This document shows positions 9,140 to 18,366 of a stretch of 64,000 nucleotides of DNA, in pieces. The stretch is taken from assembly GCA_035697325.1 (NCBI GenBank), contig DASSDB010000004.1, positions 1-64,000 of the forward strand, read 5' to 3'. Origin of the DNA: Candidatus Saccharimonadales bacterium. GTDB taxonomy: Bacteria; Patescibacteriota; Saccharimonadia; Saccharimonadales; Saccharimonadaceae. Position 1 is the stretch's first letter. Each line of letters begins with the position of its first letter. The notes under the pieces are model-generated. The model did not search any database. It had not been told where the DNA came from and worked only from the letters and a program-made list of their open reading frames with translations. A program made the position numbers and the translations under genes.

Positions 9140-10379
9140 GCGTTGGCAAGAACATTCCCTCTAGAGGGAGGCGAAGCGCGGTCCGGCCAACGCGCCGAAA
9201 CCACTCCCTATCTTCTAGTTTTAAGAGATGAAGGTTGTCGATAGCTACCAAGTACTCAAGCATTTTTTGAGGAGGTATAGGAATATTGGCAAGCACATGG
9301 TTGTCAGCATTGCGGATTGGGTCGCGGCCAGTAGAAAAGGGTAGAGAGGTCCAGGCATAGTCAGGCGGAAAGCCTCTTGCAAGCGTTTCGTAAAGTCGGC
9401 GAGAATCAGTAGAAAGTCGTATGGTTTCAATGTAGTGAAAATGGCTCAGATCTTTATATGGCAACCTTCTTGCAATAGCAATCCGCTCTTGAAGCTCATG
9501 GATTTCGGCCATCTTTGCAAGTTTGTTATAGCCACGCATGGCCGCATATGTTGCAATACGGATGCCCGCGTTACTATCTGGCCCTGTATGGACAAAGGAA
9601 ACATCTTGCGTTTGTCTGCGAAGGTTGCTTGTGTATGTCCAGTATGCTAACACGCGGTTTGCGTCGGAGTTGGTGTCACCGTCTTTGTGCCAGTGGAGGT
9701 AGCCCGTGAATATGTCCGCCAAAGGTACACTAACGGCTGCTTTTTGCATCTCTGAAATATAGTTTGGTGAAATGAATGCCGCATCCGCATCGTGAGTGAT
9801 ACCGATAAGATCGTCATTATCGATGTCGCTCTTCATAATGTCATAGAGGGCAAGGTCCCAAGCTTCGCCCCTAATGCCACCGATGGGCGGCGCCTGATCC
9901 TCGTACGTTTTGTGGGCCACGCGCACGGAAAGGGCGGGGTGGGCGGTTTTGAATTCATCAATGACGCGTTGGATCGCTCTTATGTTACGATCTTCCTCGG
10001 GTGTCGTGGGTGCGACGTGGTTCAAATAAAGCATAAGTGACCATGTAGATGGATCGGTATCTTGAGTTGCATATTGCTCAAGGGTCCTTCGGAACAGATG
10101 TGTTTCTTGAGCCGCTGCGACAGGAATAATAACATACGCCGATACTGCTCTGGAGAGCGGCTCCATATCCATATCACTATGAAGAAGCTCGATATTTTGT
10201 AATTGATCGCTATCCCAGGTGTCAATGTATGCGCTTACTTCGTCTTGCACATTCATTTGTTGGCGTTCGGCCTTGGCAAACCTATCGTAAGAATAATCTC
10301 CAATAGTTTCACGGCGCTTTTTCTCGAGCGCATGGATGGCTTCATTCCCGTAAGGGTTTGTGCGGATAATCTCAGGCAT
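9126..10379 (-). CDS. Unidentified protein with GT-A glycosyltransferase-like features
   Basis: A protein of 417 residues if started at ATG 10379; the longer ORF to 10577 runs into the neighbouring gene. Residues about 90-230 resemble a nucleotide-diphospho-sugar transferase fold: a strand (SLMLYLNHVAP), a regularly spaced helix, then HDADAAFISPNYI, where DAD could be the metal-binding DxD. No membrane segment is visible, suggesting a cytoplasmic or peripheral enzyme. The remaining 180 residues are unassigned. It lies downstream of the 142-aa gene and is probably co-transcribed. The glycosyltransferase assignment is tentative. Confidence 0.6.
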   Translation of the reverse strand: MPEIIRTNPYGNEAIHALEKKRRETIGDYSYDRFAKAERQQMNVQDEVSAYIDTWDSDQLQNIELLHSDMDMEPLSRAVSAYVIIPVAAAQETHLFRRTLEQYATQDTDPSTWSLMLYLNHVAPTTPEEDRNIRAIQRVIDEFKTAHPALSVRVAHKTYEDQAPPIGGIRGEAWDLALYDIMKSDIDNDDLIGITHDADAAFISPNYISEMQKAAVSVPLADIFTGYLHWHKDGDTNSDANRVLAYWTYTSNLRRQTQDVSFVHTGPDSNAGIRIATYAAMRGYNKLAKMAEIHELQERIAIARRLPYKDLSHFHYIETIRLSTDSRRLYETLARGFPPDYAWTSLPFSTGRDPIRNADNHVLANIPIPPQKMLEYLVAIDNLHLLKLEDREWFRRVGRTALRLPLEGMFLPTQNRP

Positions 10380-10483
10380 TGGTGTCTTGGTTGATTTGTC
10401 TATTGAATACCCGCGACCTCGGGCATTCAATATGCTTTTGGTGACGCGGGTTATGGCCTTATGGTCGGACCACTTAGGTTGCT

Positions 10484-10912
10484 TTAGGCTTCTTCGATTA
10501 CCTTCCTGATGCCGGCTTTGCCAAGCGCCCAGCATTCGCCATCGACGATTCCGTGGCATCGTGCAACGCGGTCGCAAAGCATGTCTCGGATTTTGGCAAT
10601 ACGAGCGCTATACGTAGCTTCTCTCGCTTCCATACCTTTCTTGGTTGTTTCGGTGATCTGTCGTATCTTTTTTGCCAGATCGGAGTCGATGGGTAGGACG
10701 AGGGAACTCGACACAACTGAATTCGGAAACTCTCCGCACTCATCCGGTTCGCCGAAATAGGCGAAGAGCTCCGTTTCTGTGCAAACACCATCTCTATCAC
10801 TCGTGCAGTTTCCTACATGAAGGACAAACCGTTCGATACGCAGATCCGGAATCATTCCCGTGTCCGCCGAAGGGCAATTTGGGGGTGTAAACACACCATC
10901 ACGAAACATCAT
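10484..10912 (-). CDS. Unidentified cysteine-containing small protein, 142 aa
   Basis: A soluble protein with eight cysteines spread over its length (NCPS, NCTS, VCTE, ECGE, LCDR, RCHG, ECW), suggesting metal binding or disulphides. Its second half is helical and charged. The start ATG 10912 is placed by a -10 box exactly 6 nt upstream, predicting a leaderless mRNA. It heads a two-gene minus-strand unit. I do not recognise the family. Confidence 0.65.
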   Translation of the reverse strand: MMFRDGVFTPPNCPSADTGMIPDLRIERFVLHVGNCTSDRDGVCTETELFAYFGEPDECGEFPNSVVSSSLVLPIDSDLAKKIRQITETTKKGMEAREATYSARIAKIRDMLCDRVARCHGIVDGECWALGKAGIRKVIEEA

Positions 10913-10918
10913 GACTAA

Positions 10919-10924
10919 ACTATA
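10919..10924 (-). promoter_or_regulatory. -10 box of a leaderless gene
   Basis: TATAGT on the minus strand ends 6 nt before ATG 10912, so transcription should begin at or next to the start codon. Confidence 0.55.
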
Positions 10925-11022
10925 TCATTTTAATTAAATTAATCAATAGAGCGGATGTTTGTGTTTTGCTATTCAATATGCTATAACCATAACAACTATA
11001 ACGGATAGGTCATGAGAGTTTC

Positions 11023-11682
11023 GTGAATGTTAACGGATCGAGAGAAAGTTATATAGGATTACCGCCTCTTGACATGCGTTTATGGGATGAGGCTCGTGAT
11101 GAAAAACGAGAAACTCCGCTCGATGCATTTGGACGGGTTGATTTGGATGGTTTTGTTGAACTTGTAAAGAGTACGGTAGCGGCAGAATATCGATGGGAAT
11201 CTCCTTTTAATGATGTCCATCACCTTCAATGGCCCGCTACTGCCTACATGCATTACGAGGATCCGGTTGCCGTTGAATTTCGGGAGACTGCGTGGCGAAA
11301 AGCATTCTTGCCCAGGTTATTTCATAACTGGGGACACAAAATAACTCACGAACCGCCTTTGCCAAGTCTGGAAGTGATGCGCCACACTGTTGAGGCTCAT
11401 AAAACCGTCCGGGATTTAGCCGCTACGGCGCGCCTTGCCGCACGATTGACACGGACGCCAGGTATACCAGAGGTAAAGCTATGGAGCCGGCTTGAAGAAG
11501 AACTGGATGCCTATACCGTATATATAGAAAATGCACGCGAAGTGCCTCTTGAGTTCCAGCTGCTGAAGCTAGAGGAGGTTGAAGCGCAGAGTATCGATGA
11601 AATGCTGACGGCCAACCGTCGCCTGGGGAAGTTGGCAGTACAGCATATTCCTATCGTGGCGCGGCGGCTACAGATGGTTTGA
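11023..11682 (+). CDS. Unidentified soluble protein, 219 aa
   Basis: A mixed helical protein starting at GTG 11023 (a nearby ATG at 11012 opens a 4-codon frame only). The middle contains a His- and Trp-rich stretch (DVHHLQWPATAYMHYED). The C-terminal half is helical with many Arg and Glu. No signal peptide or membrane segment is present. It is the only plus-strand gene in the rpsG-fusA gap. I do not recognise the family. Confidence 0.65.
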   Translation: MNVNGSRESYIGLPPLDMRLWDEARDEKRETPLDAFGRVDLDGFVELVKSTVAAEYRWESPFNDVHHLQWPATAYMHYEDPVAVEFRETAWRKAFLPRLFHNWGHKITHEPPLPSLEVMRHTVEAHKTVRDLAATARLAARLTRTPGIPEVKLWSRLEEELDAYTVYIENAREVPLEFQLLKLEEVEAQSIDEMLTANRRLGKLAVQHIPIVARRLQMV

Positions 11683-11723
11683 TTCGTCTATAGTCACCTC
11701 TGGTGCAGAAGGCGAATATCTGG

Positions 11724-11729
11724 TATACT
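11724..11729 (+). promoter_or_regulatory. fusA extended -10 promoter
   Basis: TGG followed by TATACT (11724-11729) is an extended -10 element; no good -35 is visible. The leader is about 50 nt and carries AAGAAAAGGA before ATG 11788. Confidence 0.5.
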
Positions 11730-11787
11730 AAGCGGTAAGCGCTATTTTTTATGGCAAAAAATATTAAGAAAAGGAAATTTTAACCCC

Positions 11788-13881
11788 ATGGCACAAAAAA
11801 ACGTCCCGCTTCAGCAGTTTCGCAATATTGGTATTATTGCGCACATTGACGCGGGTAAGACAACAACAACCGAAGGTATTTTGTACCGAACCGGTATCAA
11901 CCACAAAATTGGTGAAGTTCGTGGCGCAAACGGCGACAGTGCAACCACCGACTGGATGACGCAGGAAAAAGAGCGAGGCATTACTATTACCTCCGCCGCT
12001 GTTACGTGTTTTTGGCGTGAGCACAAAATTAACATTATCGACACCCCTGGTCACATCGACTTTACGGCAGAAGTTGAGCGTTCCCTTCGTGTACTTGATG
12101 GTGCCGTGACTGTATTCGACGGTAAGATGGGTGTCGAGCCTCAGAGTGAGACTGTTTGGCGACAGGCAAACAAGTATGGTGTGCCACGTATTTGTTTCAT
12201 CAACAAGATCAACCAAACAGGTGGCGACTTCTACAAGTCTCTCGATTCTATTCACAAGCGTCTTTCAAAGCACGCGCTACCAATCCATCTTCCTATCGGG
12301 TTTGAAAAAGATATCAACGGGGTTGTCGACCTTGTTGATATGAAGGCCTACACGTACAAAGATTACACCGATAAGGCGCTTGTTCCAGGCGAAATTCCTG
12401 CTGACATGCTTGAAAAAGCCAAGAACGCACGCAGTCTACTTGTTGAAGCTGCTGTTGAGGCTGATGATGAACTCTTTGAGCGTTTCCTGGATAAGGGCGA
12501 GGAGTCTATTACGGTTGATGAGCTTAAAGCAGCTTTGCGTAAACGTGTGCTTGCCGGTGATTTCTTCCTTGTAACTGGTGGTGATGGCCGTGGCGTGATT
12601 GTAGAGAAGGTACTTGATCTTGTGGTTGATTACCTCCCAAGCCCACTCGATGTTGACGCTATTTGGGGCACTAACCCTAAGACTGGTGATGAAGTTGAGC
12701 GTAAACCGGCAGAGAGTGAGCCTCTGGCTGGCCTTGCCTTCAAGATTGCAACCGACCCATTTGTGGGTAAGCTGATCTTCGTTCGTGTCTACAGTGGTAA
12801 ATTGACTGCTGGAAGCTATGTTCTTAATACCACTACCGGTGAAAAAGAGCGTGTTGGCCGTATCGTTCGTATGCATGCCGACAAGCGTGAAGACATCGAT
12901 ATGATTGGTGCCGGCGACATCGCGGCTGTTGTAGGACTAAAGGGAACCTTTACGGGTCACACTCTTTCTGACCCCGCAAACCCAATTACGCTTGAGAGCA
13001 TTTCATTTCCTGAGCCGCCTGTATCGATCGCGGTTGAGCCAAAAACCAAGAGCGACCAAGAAAAGATGGGTATCGCTCTCCAGCGTCTTGCCGAAGAGGA
13101 CCCGACTTTCCGCGTTCACACCGATGAAGAGACTGGTCAGACAATCATGTCGGGAATGGGCGAGCTTCACCTCGACATCCTTATCGATCGTATGAAGCGT
13201 GAGTTTAACGTCGAAGCTAATGTCGGTGAACCTCAGGTTGCGTTCCGAGAATCAATCAAAGGAACATCTGAAGTTCAGGGTAAGCATGCCAAGCAGTCTG
13301 GTGGTCGTGGTCAGTACGGTGATGTATGGATCCGCTTTGAACCAAACGAGCCAGGTAAGGGCTTTGAGTTTGTTGACCAAATTAAAGGTGGTGTGGTCCC
13401 TCAAGAATATCGTAAACCTGTTGAGCAAGGTGTTCTCGAAACCCTCAACGGTGGTGTTATTGCCGGTTACCCTGTGGTGGATGTTAAGGCAACCCTTTAT
13501 GATGGTAGCTACCACGATGTGGACTCAAGCGAGCTTGCCTTCAAACTTGCTGGATCGCTTGCTGCTCGTGAAGGTGTAAAGCAGGCAAAGCCGGTGCTTC
13601 TTGAACCTGTTATGAAAGTAGAAGTTACTACCGCTGAAGAGTTTATGGGCGACGTAATTGGTGACCTTAACTCTCGCCGTGGACGTATTGACTCTATGGA
13701 AGACCTTCAGGGTGGTGCAAAGCTGATTCGCGCCTTCGTACCACTTGCAAGTATGTTTGGCTATACTTCAGATCTTCGCTCAATGAGCCAAGGTCGTGCG
13801 GCTTCAACCATGGAGCTTGCGCAATACGAAGAAGTACCACCAAACGTTGCGCAGGAAATCATCGAAAAGCGCGCTAAGTAA
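11788..13881 (+). CDS. fusA: Elongation factor G
   Basis: This translocase GTPase moves the ribosome along mRNA and works with RRF in recycling. It has 697 residues, a typical EF-G length. The G1 motif reads [13 protein letters not shown], switch [10 protein letters not shown], and the G4 motif NKIN, where most EF-Gs have NKMD. Domains IV and V are complete, including [10 protein letters not shown] and the terminal helix. It forms its own transcription unit with promoter and terminator, instead of following rpsG directly. Confidence 0.97.
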   Translation: MAQKNVPLQQFRNIGIIAHIDAGKTTTTEGILYRTGINHKIGEVRGANGDSATTDWMTQEKERGITITSAAVTCFWREHKINIIDTPGHIDFTAEVERSLRVLDGAVTVFDGKMGVEPQSETVWRQANKYGVPRICFINKINQTGGDFYKSLDSIHKRLSKHALPIHLPIGFEKDINGVVDLVDMKAYTYKDYTDKALVPGEIPADMLEKAKNARSLLVEAAVEADDELFERFLDKGEESITVDELKAALRKRVLAGDFFLVTGGDGRGVIVEKVLDLVVDYLPSPLDVDAIWGTNPKTGDEVERKPAESEPLAGLAFKIATDPFVGKLIFVRVYSGKLTAGSYVLNTTTGEKERVGRIVRMHADKREDIDMIGAGDIAAVVGLKGTFTGHTLSDPANPITLESISFPEPPVSIAVEPKTKSDQEKMGIALQRLAEEDPTFRVHTDEETGQTIMSGMGELHLDILIDRMKREFNVEANVGEPQVAFRESIKGTSEVQGKHAKQSGGRGQYGDVWIRFEPNEPGKGFEFVDQIKGGVVPQEYRKPVEQGVLETLNGGVIAGYPVVDVKATLYDGSYHDVDSSELAFKLAGSLAAREGVKQAKPVLLEPVMKVEVTTAEEFMGDVIGDLNSRRGRIDSMEDLQGGAKLIRAFVPLASMFGYTSDLRSMSQGRAASTMELAQYEEVPPNVAQEIIEKRAK

Positions 13882-13896
13882 AAAGATGCGATACAA

Positions 13897-13927
13897 AAAT
13901 AGCTCCCCTCAAGCAGGGGGGCTATTT
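13897..13927 (+). terminator. fusA terminator
   Basis: A 13-bp stem (13897-13909 with 13915-13927, one G-U pair) lies 15 nt after the fusA stop. Confidence 0.8.
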
Positions 13928-13995
13928 GCTAGTCTGCTAATTACATGGTTTAATGCTTCTTGTAGCTAAGTGTACCCCGCTGGAGGAGGAAGCTC

Positions 13996-14382
13996 GTGCC
14001 CAAGTCAACAGAAGGCGCTGCGGAATCAAGCTCTTTCGAGTTCCACCAGGAACACGAGACGCGCTCCGTGAAAGTGTATCCCCACGATGGCCGCGTGATT
14101 GTCGAAGTTCATCACGGCGATGAGACACTGGCAGTGGAGGTGTCCACGAGAGCAGTGCAAACGATGATTACTGGCATGGACGATAGCCTGAACGATGTTC
14201 GCAGCTCTTACGGTGACTCCAGTGAACTATACTGGGATTACATGAAAGACGGCAAACTCTACCTCACAGCGACCAGAAGAAAAGATGGACGACGCACGTG
14301 GCTAGGGGTGTTACTCTCTGAAGCCAGCGGCACGGCTTTCTTCGCAGCTTTGGTCGCCGCGGCACGCGCCTTGGGTGCGTGA
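13996..14382 (+). CDS. Orphan small protein, 128 aa
   Basis: Start GTG 13996 follows a very strong GGAGGAGGA. The N-terminal 90 residues look beta-rich and acidic (RSVKVYPHDGRVIVEVHHGD). The C-terminus has a short hydrophobic Ala-rich helix (AFFAALVAAARALGA). It is a monocistronic cassette between fusA and tuf, closed by a perfect 12-bp hairpin. The family is unrecognised. Confidence 0.7.
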   Translation: MPKSTEGAAESSSFEFHQEHETRSVKVYPHDGRVIVEVHHGDETLAVEVSTRAVQTMITGMDDSLNDVRSSYGDSSELYWDYMKDGKLYLTATRRKDGRRTWLGVLLSEASGTAFFAALVAAARALGA

Positions 14383-14396
14383 GAGAGGCTCGCTTA

Positions 14397-14426
14397 GCAA
14401 AGCCCATGGTTTCTCATGGGCTTTGC
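14397..14426 (+). terminator. GC-rich hairpin after the 128-aa orphan
   Basis: A perfect 12-bp stem (14397-14408 with 14415-14426) has a 6-nt loop, 14 nt after the stop. Confidence 0.7.
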
Positions 14427-14478
14427 ACGCCAAAATAAAAACACCGCTAGGGTGTAACGTAAAACTATAAAGTAGGTG

Positions 14479-14517
14479 ATGCTCACTTCGCTCCAAAAGC
14501 TGGAGCGAGGTGAGCAT
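14479..14517 (-). terminator. Long hairpin at the 3' end of the 160-aa orphan
   Basis: A 17-bp stem (14479-14495 with 14501-14517) with one G-U pair and a 5-nt loop sits 4 nt beyond the stop of the minus-strand gene. Confidence 0.7.
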
Positions 14518-14521
14518 CCGG

Positions 14522-15004
14522 TCAGTCGCCGTCGAACTCGATGGCGCTGTCACCCTTGGTGAGGTGGAGCAACTCGGCGGCGGTCTCAGCCACTCGCGTC
14601 GCCTTCACCTCGTCACGGTAGAAGTCACCGAGCGTCAGAGTGACCTGGTAGGCGCGGGTCTGGTCTGCTCGCTCGATCCCGTCGATCCCGTGGAGGGTGA
14701 TCTCCCAGTCGGGCCAATCCTCTGGGGCCACCTTCTTCTCGAGGTTGAACAGCACGGTCGCCTCGGAGCCTCCGAGACTGATCCGGATCTTCACCAGGCC
14801 GATGTAGCCGGCCTTGGCCGCCCTGCGCTTGACCTGGAGCTCCTTGACGATCGCCCACCTCGCCTCCGCGGTTTTGGCAGCCTTGATCTCCTTGGCGAAG
14901 TCCTTCAGCGCCTGAACACCCAGGCCCATTTTCTCGGCAACGAACTCGAGAGCACTGCCGTGACGCGGGTTGGGTAGGAAGTCTCCACCGATGGGGTAGG
15001 ACAT
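14522..15004 (-). CDS. Orphan protein, 160 aa
   Basis: Start ATG 15004 is preceded by AAGAGGGAGTG, which favours it over the longer in-frame ORF to 15046. The N-terminal 80 residues are helical and Ala/Lys-rich. The C-terminal part is beta-rich and acidic. The gene is much more G+C-rich than fusA and tuf and stands alone with its own hairpin. A promoter with TTGACT (minus strand, 15072-15077) lies upstream. I do not recognise it. Confidence 0.7.
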   Translation of the reverse strand: MSYPIGGDFLPNPRHGSALEFVAEKMGLGVQALKDFAKEIKAAKTAEARWAIVKELQVKRRAAKAGYIGLVKIRISLGGSEATVLFNLEKKVAPEDWPDWEITLHGIDGIERADQTRAYQVTLTLGDFYRDEVKATRVAETAAELLHLTKGDSAIEFDGD

Positions 15005-15161
15005 CGAACACTCCCTCTTGCTAGGTAGTAGTTGATCTAACCTCATATAATTTACATCATTTTATGAGTATAAGTCAATAACCACCTGAATAATGACAGA
15101 TACATACTCCATGGTGGAAATACCGTAAGGGGCGATGACATTCTATTCCTAAGATAACCTC

Positions 15162-15190
15162 TTTACGTCCCTATAAAAAACCTGTATAAT
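15162..15190 (+). promoter_or_regulatory. tuf promoter
   Basis: TTTACG (15162-15167), a 17-nt spacer and TATAAT (15185-15190). The leader of about 65 nt ends with TAGGAGAAATAATCCAAA before ATG 15262. Confidence 0.7.
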
Positions 15191-15261
15191 TAGCTTCATA
15201 CGTCGTGGAGTCTTATATTAGACTGTGCGCGAAATATAATTAATAGGAGAAATAATCCAAA

Positions 15262-16446
15262 ATGGCAGATTTCGATCGAAGTAAGCCTCACGTTAACGTC
15301 GGTACTATGGGCCACGTTGACCACGGTAAAACAACTCTAACTGCTGCAATTACTCACGTACTTGCAAAAAAGCTTCCTAGCGACACTAACAAGCCTCGCA
15401 ACTACGAAGACATCGACAACGCTCCTGAGGAAAAGGCACGTGGTATTACCATCGCTTCTTCTCACCAGGAATACGAGTCAGAAAAGCGCCACTACGCTCA
15501 CGTCGACATGCCAGGTCACGCCGACTACGTTAAAAACATGATCACCGGTGCGGCTCAGATCGATGGCGCAATCCTCGTGGTAGCTGCGAATGATGGTCCA
15601 CTTCCACAGACCCGTGAGCACGTACTTCTCGCTCACCAGGTTGGTGTGCCTAAGATCGTTGTCTTCCTCAACAAGATGGATCTCGCTGATCCTGAATTAG
15701 TTGAGCTCGTTGAAATGGATGTTCGTGAACTTCTTACTAAGAACGGTTACGACGGTGACAACGCACCTATCATCAAGGGTTCTGCAACGAAGGCCCTCGA
15801 AGGCGACGCTGCTAACGAAGACGCTATCATGGAACTCGTTAAGGCTCTTGATGACTACATCGACGAACCTGTCCGCGACCTCGATAAGCCATTCCTTATG
15901 CCTATTGAAGACGTTTTCTCAATCAAAGGTCGTGGTACAGTTGCTACCGGCCGTATTGAGCAGGGTGTCGTAAAGCTTAACGACGAAGTTGAAATCGTTG
16001 GTATCAAGGCTACTCAAAAATCAGTTGTAACTGGTATCGAAGCTTTCAAGAAAAACCTTCCACAGGGTCAAGCTGGTGACAACGCCGGACTCCTCCTTCG
16101 TGGTATTGAGCGTGAGCAAATTGAGCGCGGCCAAGTTGTTGCAAAGCCTGGTTCAATCACTCCTCATACTGAATTTGAAGCTGAAGTTTACATCCTTAAG
16201 AAGGAAGAAGGTGGTCGCCACACTCCATTCTCTAAGGGTTACAAACCACAGTTCTACTTCCGTACTACGGATGTAACTGGTGAAGTTGAACTTCCAGCTG
16301 ATAAAGAGATGGTTATGCCTGGTGATACAATTACTTTCAAGGTAAAGCTTCTCGCACCTATTGCTATGGAGCAAGGTCTTACTTTTGCTATTCGTGAAGG
16401 TGGCCGTACCGTTGGTGCCGGTGTTGTGACAAGCATCACTAAATAA
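15262..16446 (+). CDS. tuf: Elongation factor Tu
   Basis: This GTPase delivers aminoacyl-tRNA to the ribosome. It has 394 residues, the standard EF-Tu length. G1 is [11 protein letters not shown]3 is DMPGHADY (most bacteria have Cys at the Met position) and G4 is NKMD. The three-domain layout is complete. It has its own promoter and terminator and is separated from fusA by two orphan cassettes, unlike the usual fusA-tuf pair. Confidence 0.97.
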   Translation: MADFDRSKPHVNVGTMGHVDHGKTTLTAAITHVLAKKLPSDTNKPRNYEDIDNAPEEKARGITIASSHQEYESEKRHYAHVDMPGHADYVKNMITGAAQIDGAILVVAANDGPLPQTREHVLLAHQVGVPKIVVFLNKMDLADPELVELVEMDVRELLTKNGYDGDNAPIIKGSATKALEGDAANEDAIMELVKALDDYIDEPVRDLDKPFLMPIEDVFSIKGRGTVATGRIEQGVVKLNDEVEIVGIKATQKSVVTGIEAFKKNLPQGQAGDNAGLLLRGIEREQIERGQVVAKPGSITPHTEFEAEVYILKKEEGGRHTPFSKGYKPQFYFRTTDVTGEVELPADKEMVMPGDTITFKVKLLAPIAMEQGLTFAIREGGRTVGAGVVTSITK

Positions 16447-16460
16447 TAGTCCCTGGATTT

Positions 16461-16494
16461 ACCAAAAGACCTCCGTTACAGGAGGTTTTTTGGT
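16461..16494 (+). terminator. tuf terminator
   Basis: A 14-bp stem (16461-16474 with 16481-16494) has the six-base loop GTTACA and a T-run in the 3' arm. The -10 box of the next gene begins 3 nt later. Confidence 0.85.
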
Positions 16495-16502
16495 ACTATA
16501 AT
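16475..16502 (+). promoter_or_regulatory. Promoter of the HD gene inside the tuf terminator
   Basis: GTTACA (16475-16480), which is the terminator loop, could serve as the -35, with a 16-nt spacer to a consensus TATAAT (16497-16502). The -10 ends 6 nt before ATG 16509, predicting a leaderless mRNA. Confidence 0.6.
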
Positions 16503-16508
16503 AAAAGA

Positions 16509-16991
16509 ATGGCACATCTCATTGAAAAAGCCGCGAAATTTGCGGCGGATGCCCACGAAGGTCAGCGATATGGTACGGGGGACCCTTATATCATGCACCC
16601 AACTCAGGTGGCAGACTTAGCTCGACGGATGGGTTACGACGAAATAGTTGAGGCTGCATGCTATCTTCATGATGTCATAGAAGACACGGAAGTAGGGGAG
16701 GCCGACTTGCGGCGGGAATTTCCTGACGTGGTGGTAGACGCTGTTTTGGCGGTTACCTACACAGGTACTAGCTATACTGAGAAAATCACCCAAGCCTTAC
16801 GTCATCCCGTAGGTCACGTCGTGAAGTTTTGTGATGTCAGTTGCAACTTTGCCAATAGTGTTCTCTACGGTGTAAAACCGGGAAAAAAAGAAGGAGAAGT
16901 TATCCCCCGACGAGCCGGCTACCTTGCACGGTTGCACTCTACATTACCTACTCCTCAGGATATTAAAGAATATATAAAAAGTATTCAATAA
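16509..16991 (+). CDS. HD-domain hydrolase related to SpoT/MESH1
   Basis: A 160-residue single-domain protein of the family that removes pyrophosphate from (p)ppGpp. The sequence shows AHEGQRYGTGDPYIMHP (residues 15-31), the metal-binding LHDVIEDT near residue 55, and VVKFCDVSCN, which keeps the late Asp but lacks the usual Arg-Leu-His-Asn. Length fits a small alarmone hydrolase without synthetase or regulatory domains. (p)ppGpp hydrolysis is likely; another nucleotide substrate is possible. It sits directly behind tuf. Confidence 0.75.
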   Translation: MAHLIEKAAKFAADAHEGQRYGTGDPYIMHPTQVADLARRMGYDEIVEAACYLHDVIEDTEVGEADLRREFPDVVVDAVLAVTYTGTSYTEKITQALRHPVGHVVKFCDVSCNFANSVLYGVKPGKKEGEVIPRRAGYLARLHSTLPTPQDIKEYIKSIQ

Positions 16992-17062
16992 AAGCAAAAC
17001 CCCCGCCTTAACACCCTCCGGCGCCAGACGAGGGCTGCCCTAGAAAGTGTGAAACGGGGTGG

Positions 17063-17383
17063 CTACGATCGCGGAGCGAGATAGAGACGAACGTGGTTGT
17101 CATGGGCGTCGATCACGATGTCGTGAGCCGGGTGTGGGTTGGCGCCTGCTGCCGACTGACCGTTCATGCCAAACGCTTTGCGCACGGCACGCTTGATGCT
17201 TCCCTGTGCCAGTGCGCTTGCAGGAAGCTGAGTCATAGTCACGTAGATAGCTTCACCCGCGCGCCTGACGCCTGGTGTGTTCGAAGGGGCGGTGATCAGT
17301 TCGACACACTTTCGGAGTACGTATCTGGCTGCCTGTTCAGGGTTCTGGTATGCGGCACCATCAAGATGCGGAGTATTCAACAC
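17063..17383 (-). CDS. Orphan small protein, 106 aa
   Basis: Start TTG 17383 follows AGAGAGGTAAGG. The N-terminal half is helical (EQAARYVLRKCVEL), the C-terminal half beta-rich with several His (NPHPAHDIVIDAHDNHVRLYL). No membrane segment is visible. It is one of two minus-strand orphans between the HD gene and rpsJ. The family is unknown. Confidence 0.6.
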   Translation of the reverse strand: MLNTPHLDGAAYQNPEQAARYVLRKCVELITAPSNTPGVRRAGEAIYVTMTQLPASALAQGSIKRAVRKAFGMNGQSAAGANPHPAHDIVIDAHDNHVRLYLAPRS

Positions 17384-17448
17384 CTTACCTCTCTCTTCGA
17401 GTTATAGCTCTAAAGAGTACTATAACATTTAACCTATAAGTAAGCAAA

Positions 17449-17487
17449 CACCTCGCCGAATGCCCTGGAGCACTCAGTGGCGAGGTG
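17449..17487 (-). terminator. GC-rich hairpin after the 82-aa orphan
   Basis: A perfect 9-bp stem (17449-17457 with 17479-17487) has a 21-nt loop, 25 nt beyond the stop of the minus-strand gene. Confidence 0.55.
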
Positions 17488-17511
17488 CTTGACAGGTTTT
17501 AGCGAGGTAAA

Positions 17512-17760
17512 CTACGACCTCAGACGCTCGAAGGTGTGCTTTTCATTGTGCGAAATAACACTCCTCACTCCGAGTCTCGCCAGCTGCGGTGAAGCGGCGA
17601 GAAGCATCACAAGCATTCCGATGCCTGAGTCCGAAATGTATTCCGGAATCTCGTAGATAACATCAAAACGACTGCCAGCGGGGTGTCGAGGCGCTTCTTT
17701 TTCGACGGTGCCGATGATGGCATCGACGAGTTCCGCCATGGATAAGCGAGGTTCGCTCAT
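17512..17760 (-). CDS. Orphan small protein, 82 aa
   Basis: ATG 17760 is chosen over an upstream in-frame ATG because AAAGGATGTG precedes it. The product has an acidic N-terminal half and a hydrophobic helix (SGIGMLVMLLAASPQLA) near residues 45-61. That pattern is compatible with a STAS- or CheY-like fold or a peripheral membrane helix, but I cannot assign a family. Confidence 0.6.
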   Translation of the reverse strand: MSEPRLSMAELVDAIIGTVEKEAPRHPAGSRFDVIYEIPEYISDSGIGMLVMLLAASPQLARLGVRSVISHNEKHTFERLRS

Positions 17761-17829
17761 CTGACACATCCTTTCGTCCGAGTACGGTATCATAATCATA
17801 GAATGCTTATCTCAAAACGTCAATATAAT

Positions 17830-17857
17830 TTGCATTACGGTTGATAACTGATATAAT
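17830..17857 (+). promoter_or_regulatory. Possible rpsJ promoter
   Basis: TTGCAT (17830-17835), a 16-nt spacer and TATAAT (17852-17857). A second TATAAT lies at 17866-17871. A leader of about 80 nt would result. Confidence 0.4.
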
Positions 17858-17944
17858 TACTAACGTATAATTAAAATTACATTGAGAACTTGTCGGGTAT
17901 TCACTCCTGTTCAAGGTTACGATGTTGCACACGAAGGAGTTTCT

Positions 17945-18268
17945 ATGGCAGAAACAAAAGAAGCGGGTCTTCGTATCCGTATTCGCCTCAAGGCGTATGA
18001 TCACAAGGTGATCGACCAATCAGCAAAACAAATAATTGACACAGCTATCCGCACCGGTGCTAGTGTTGCTGGTCCCGTACCACTTCCAACACGCCGCAGT
18101 CGCTTTACCGTTGTTAAGTCTCCCCATGTTTATAAAACTGGTGGTGAAACGTTTGAAATGCGTGTGCACAAGCGCCTTATTGACATTACAAATGCGACCC
18201 CTAAGACGATCGATAGCTTGCAAAATCTCAGCCTTCCTGCGGGAGTCGATGCAGAAATTCGTATGTAA
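17945..18268 (+). CDS. rpsJ: Ribosomal protein uS10
   Basis: This 30S head protein (NusE) is also part of the antitermination complex. It has 107 residues from ATG 17945, which follows GAAGGAGTTTCT; the longer ORF to 17882 is rejected. [14 protein letters not shown] and HKRLIDI are family signatures. In most bacteria it opens the S10 operon directly before rplC. Here it is monocistronic, and three small genes separate it from rplC. Confidence 0.96.
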   Translation: MAETKEAGLRIRIRLKAYDHKVIDQSAKQIIDTAIRTGASVAGPVPLPTRRSRFTVVKSPHVYKTGGETFEMRVHKRLIDITNATPKTIDSLQNLSLPAGVDAEIRM

Positions 18269-18284
18269 TCACACAATAAAAAGG

Positions 18285-18312
18285 AACACCTTGCCTTTTG
18301 CGGCAGGGTGTT
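18285..18312 (+). terminator. rpsJ terminator
   Basis: An 11-bp stem with one G-U pair (18285-18295 with 18302-18312) runs into a T6 tract. Confidence 0.9.
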
Positions 18313-18329
18313 TTTTATCTAAGGAACTG

Positions 18330-18354
18330 GGCCGCGAAGGGGTATTTCGCGGCC
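18330..18354 (-). terminator. GC-rich hairpin after the 112-aa membrane orphan
   Basis: A perfect 9-bp stem (18330-18338 with 18346-18354) with a 7-nt loop lies 12 nt past the minus-strand stop. Confidence 0.65.
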
Positions 18355-18366
18355 AACCATTCTCGG

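Noticed and set aside
14510-14977. Plus-strand ORF of 155 aa
   Set aside because: Antisense shadow of the 160-aa orphan; Gly/Leu-rich composition and overlap with the terminator hairpin.
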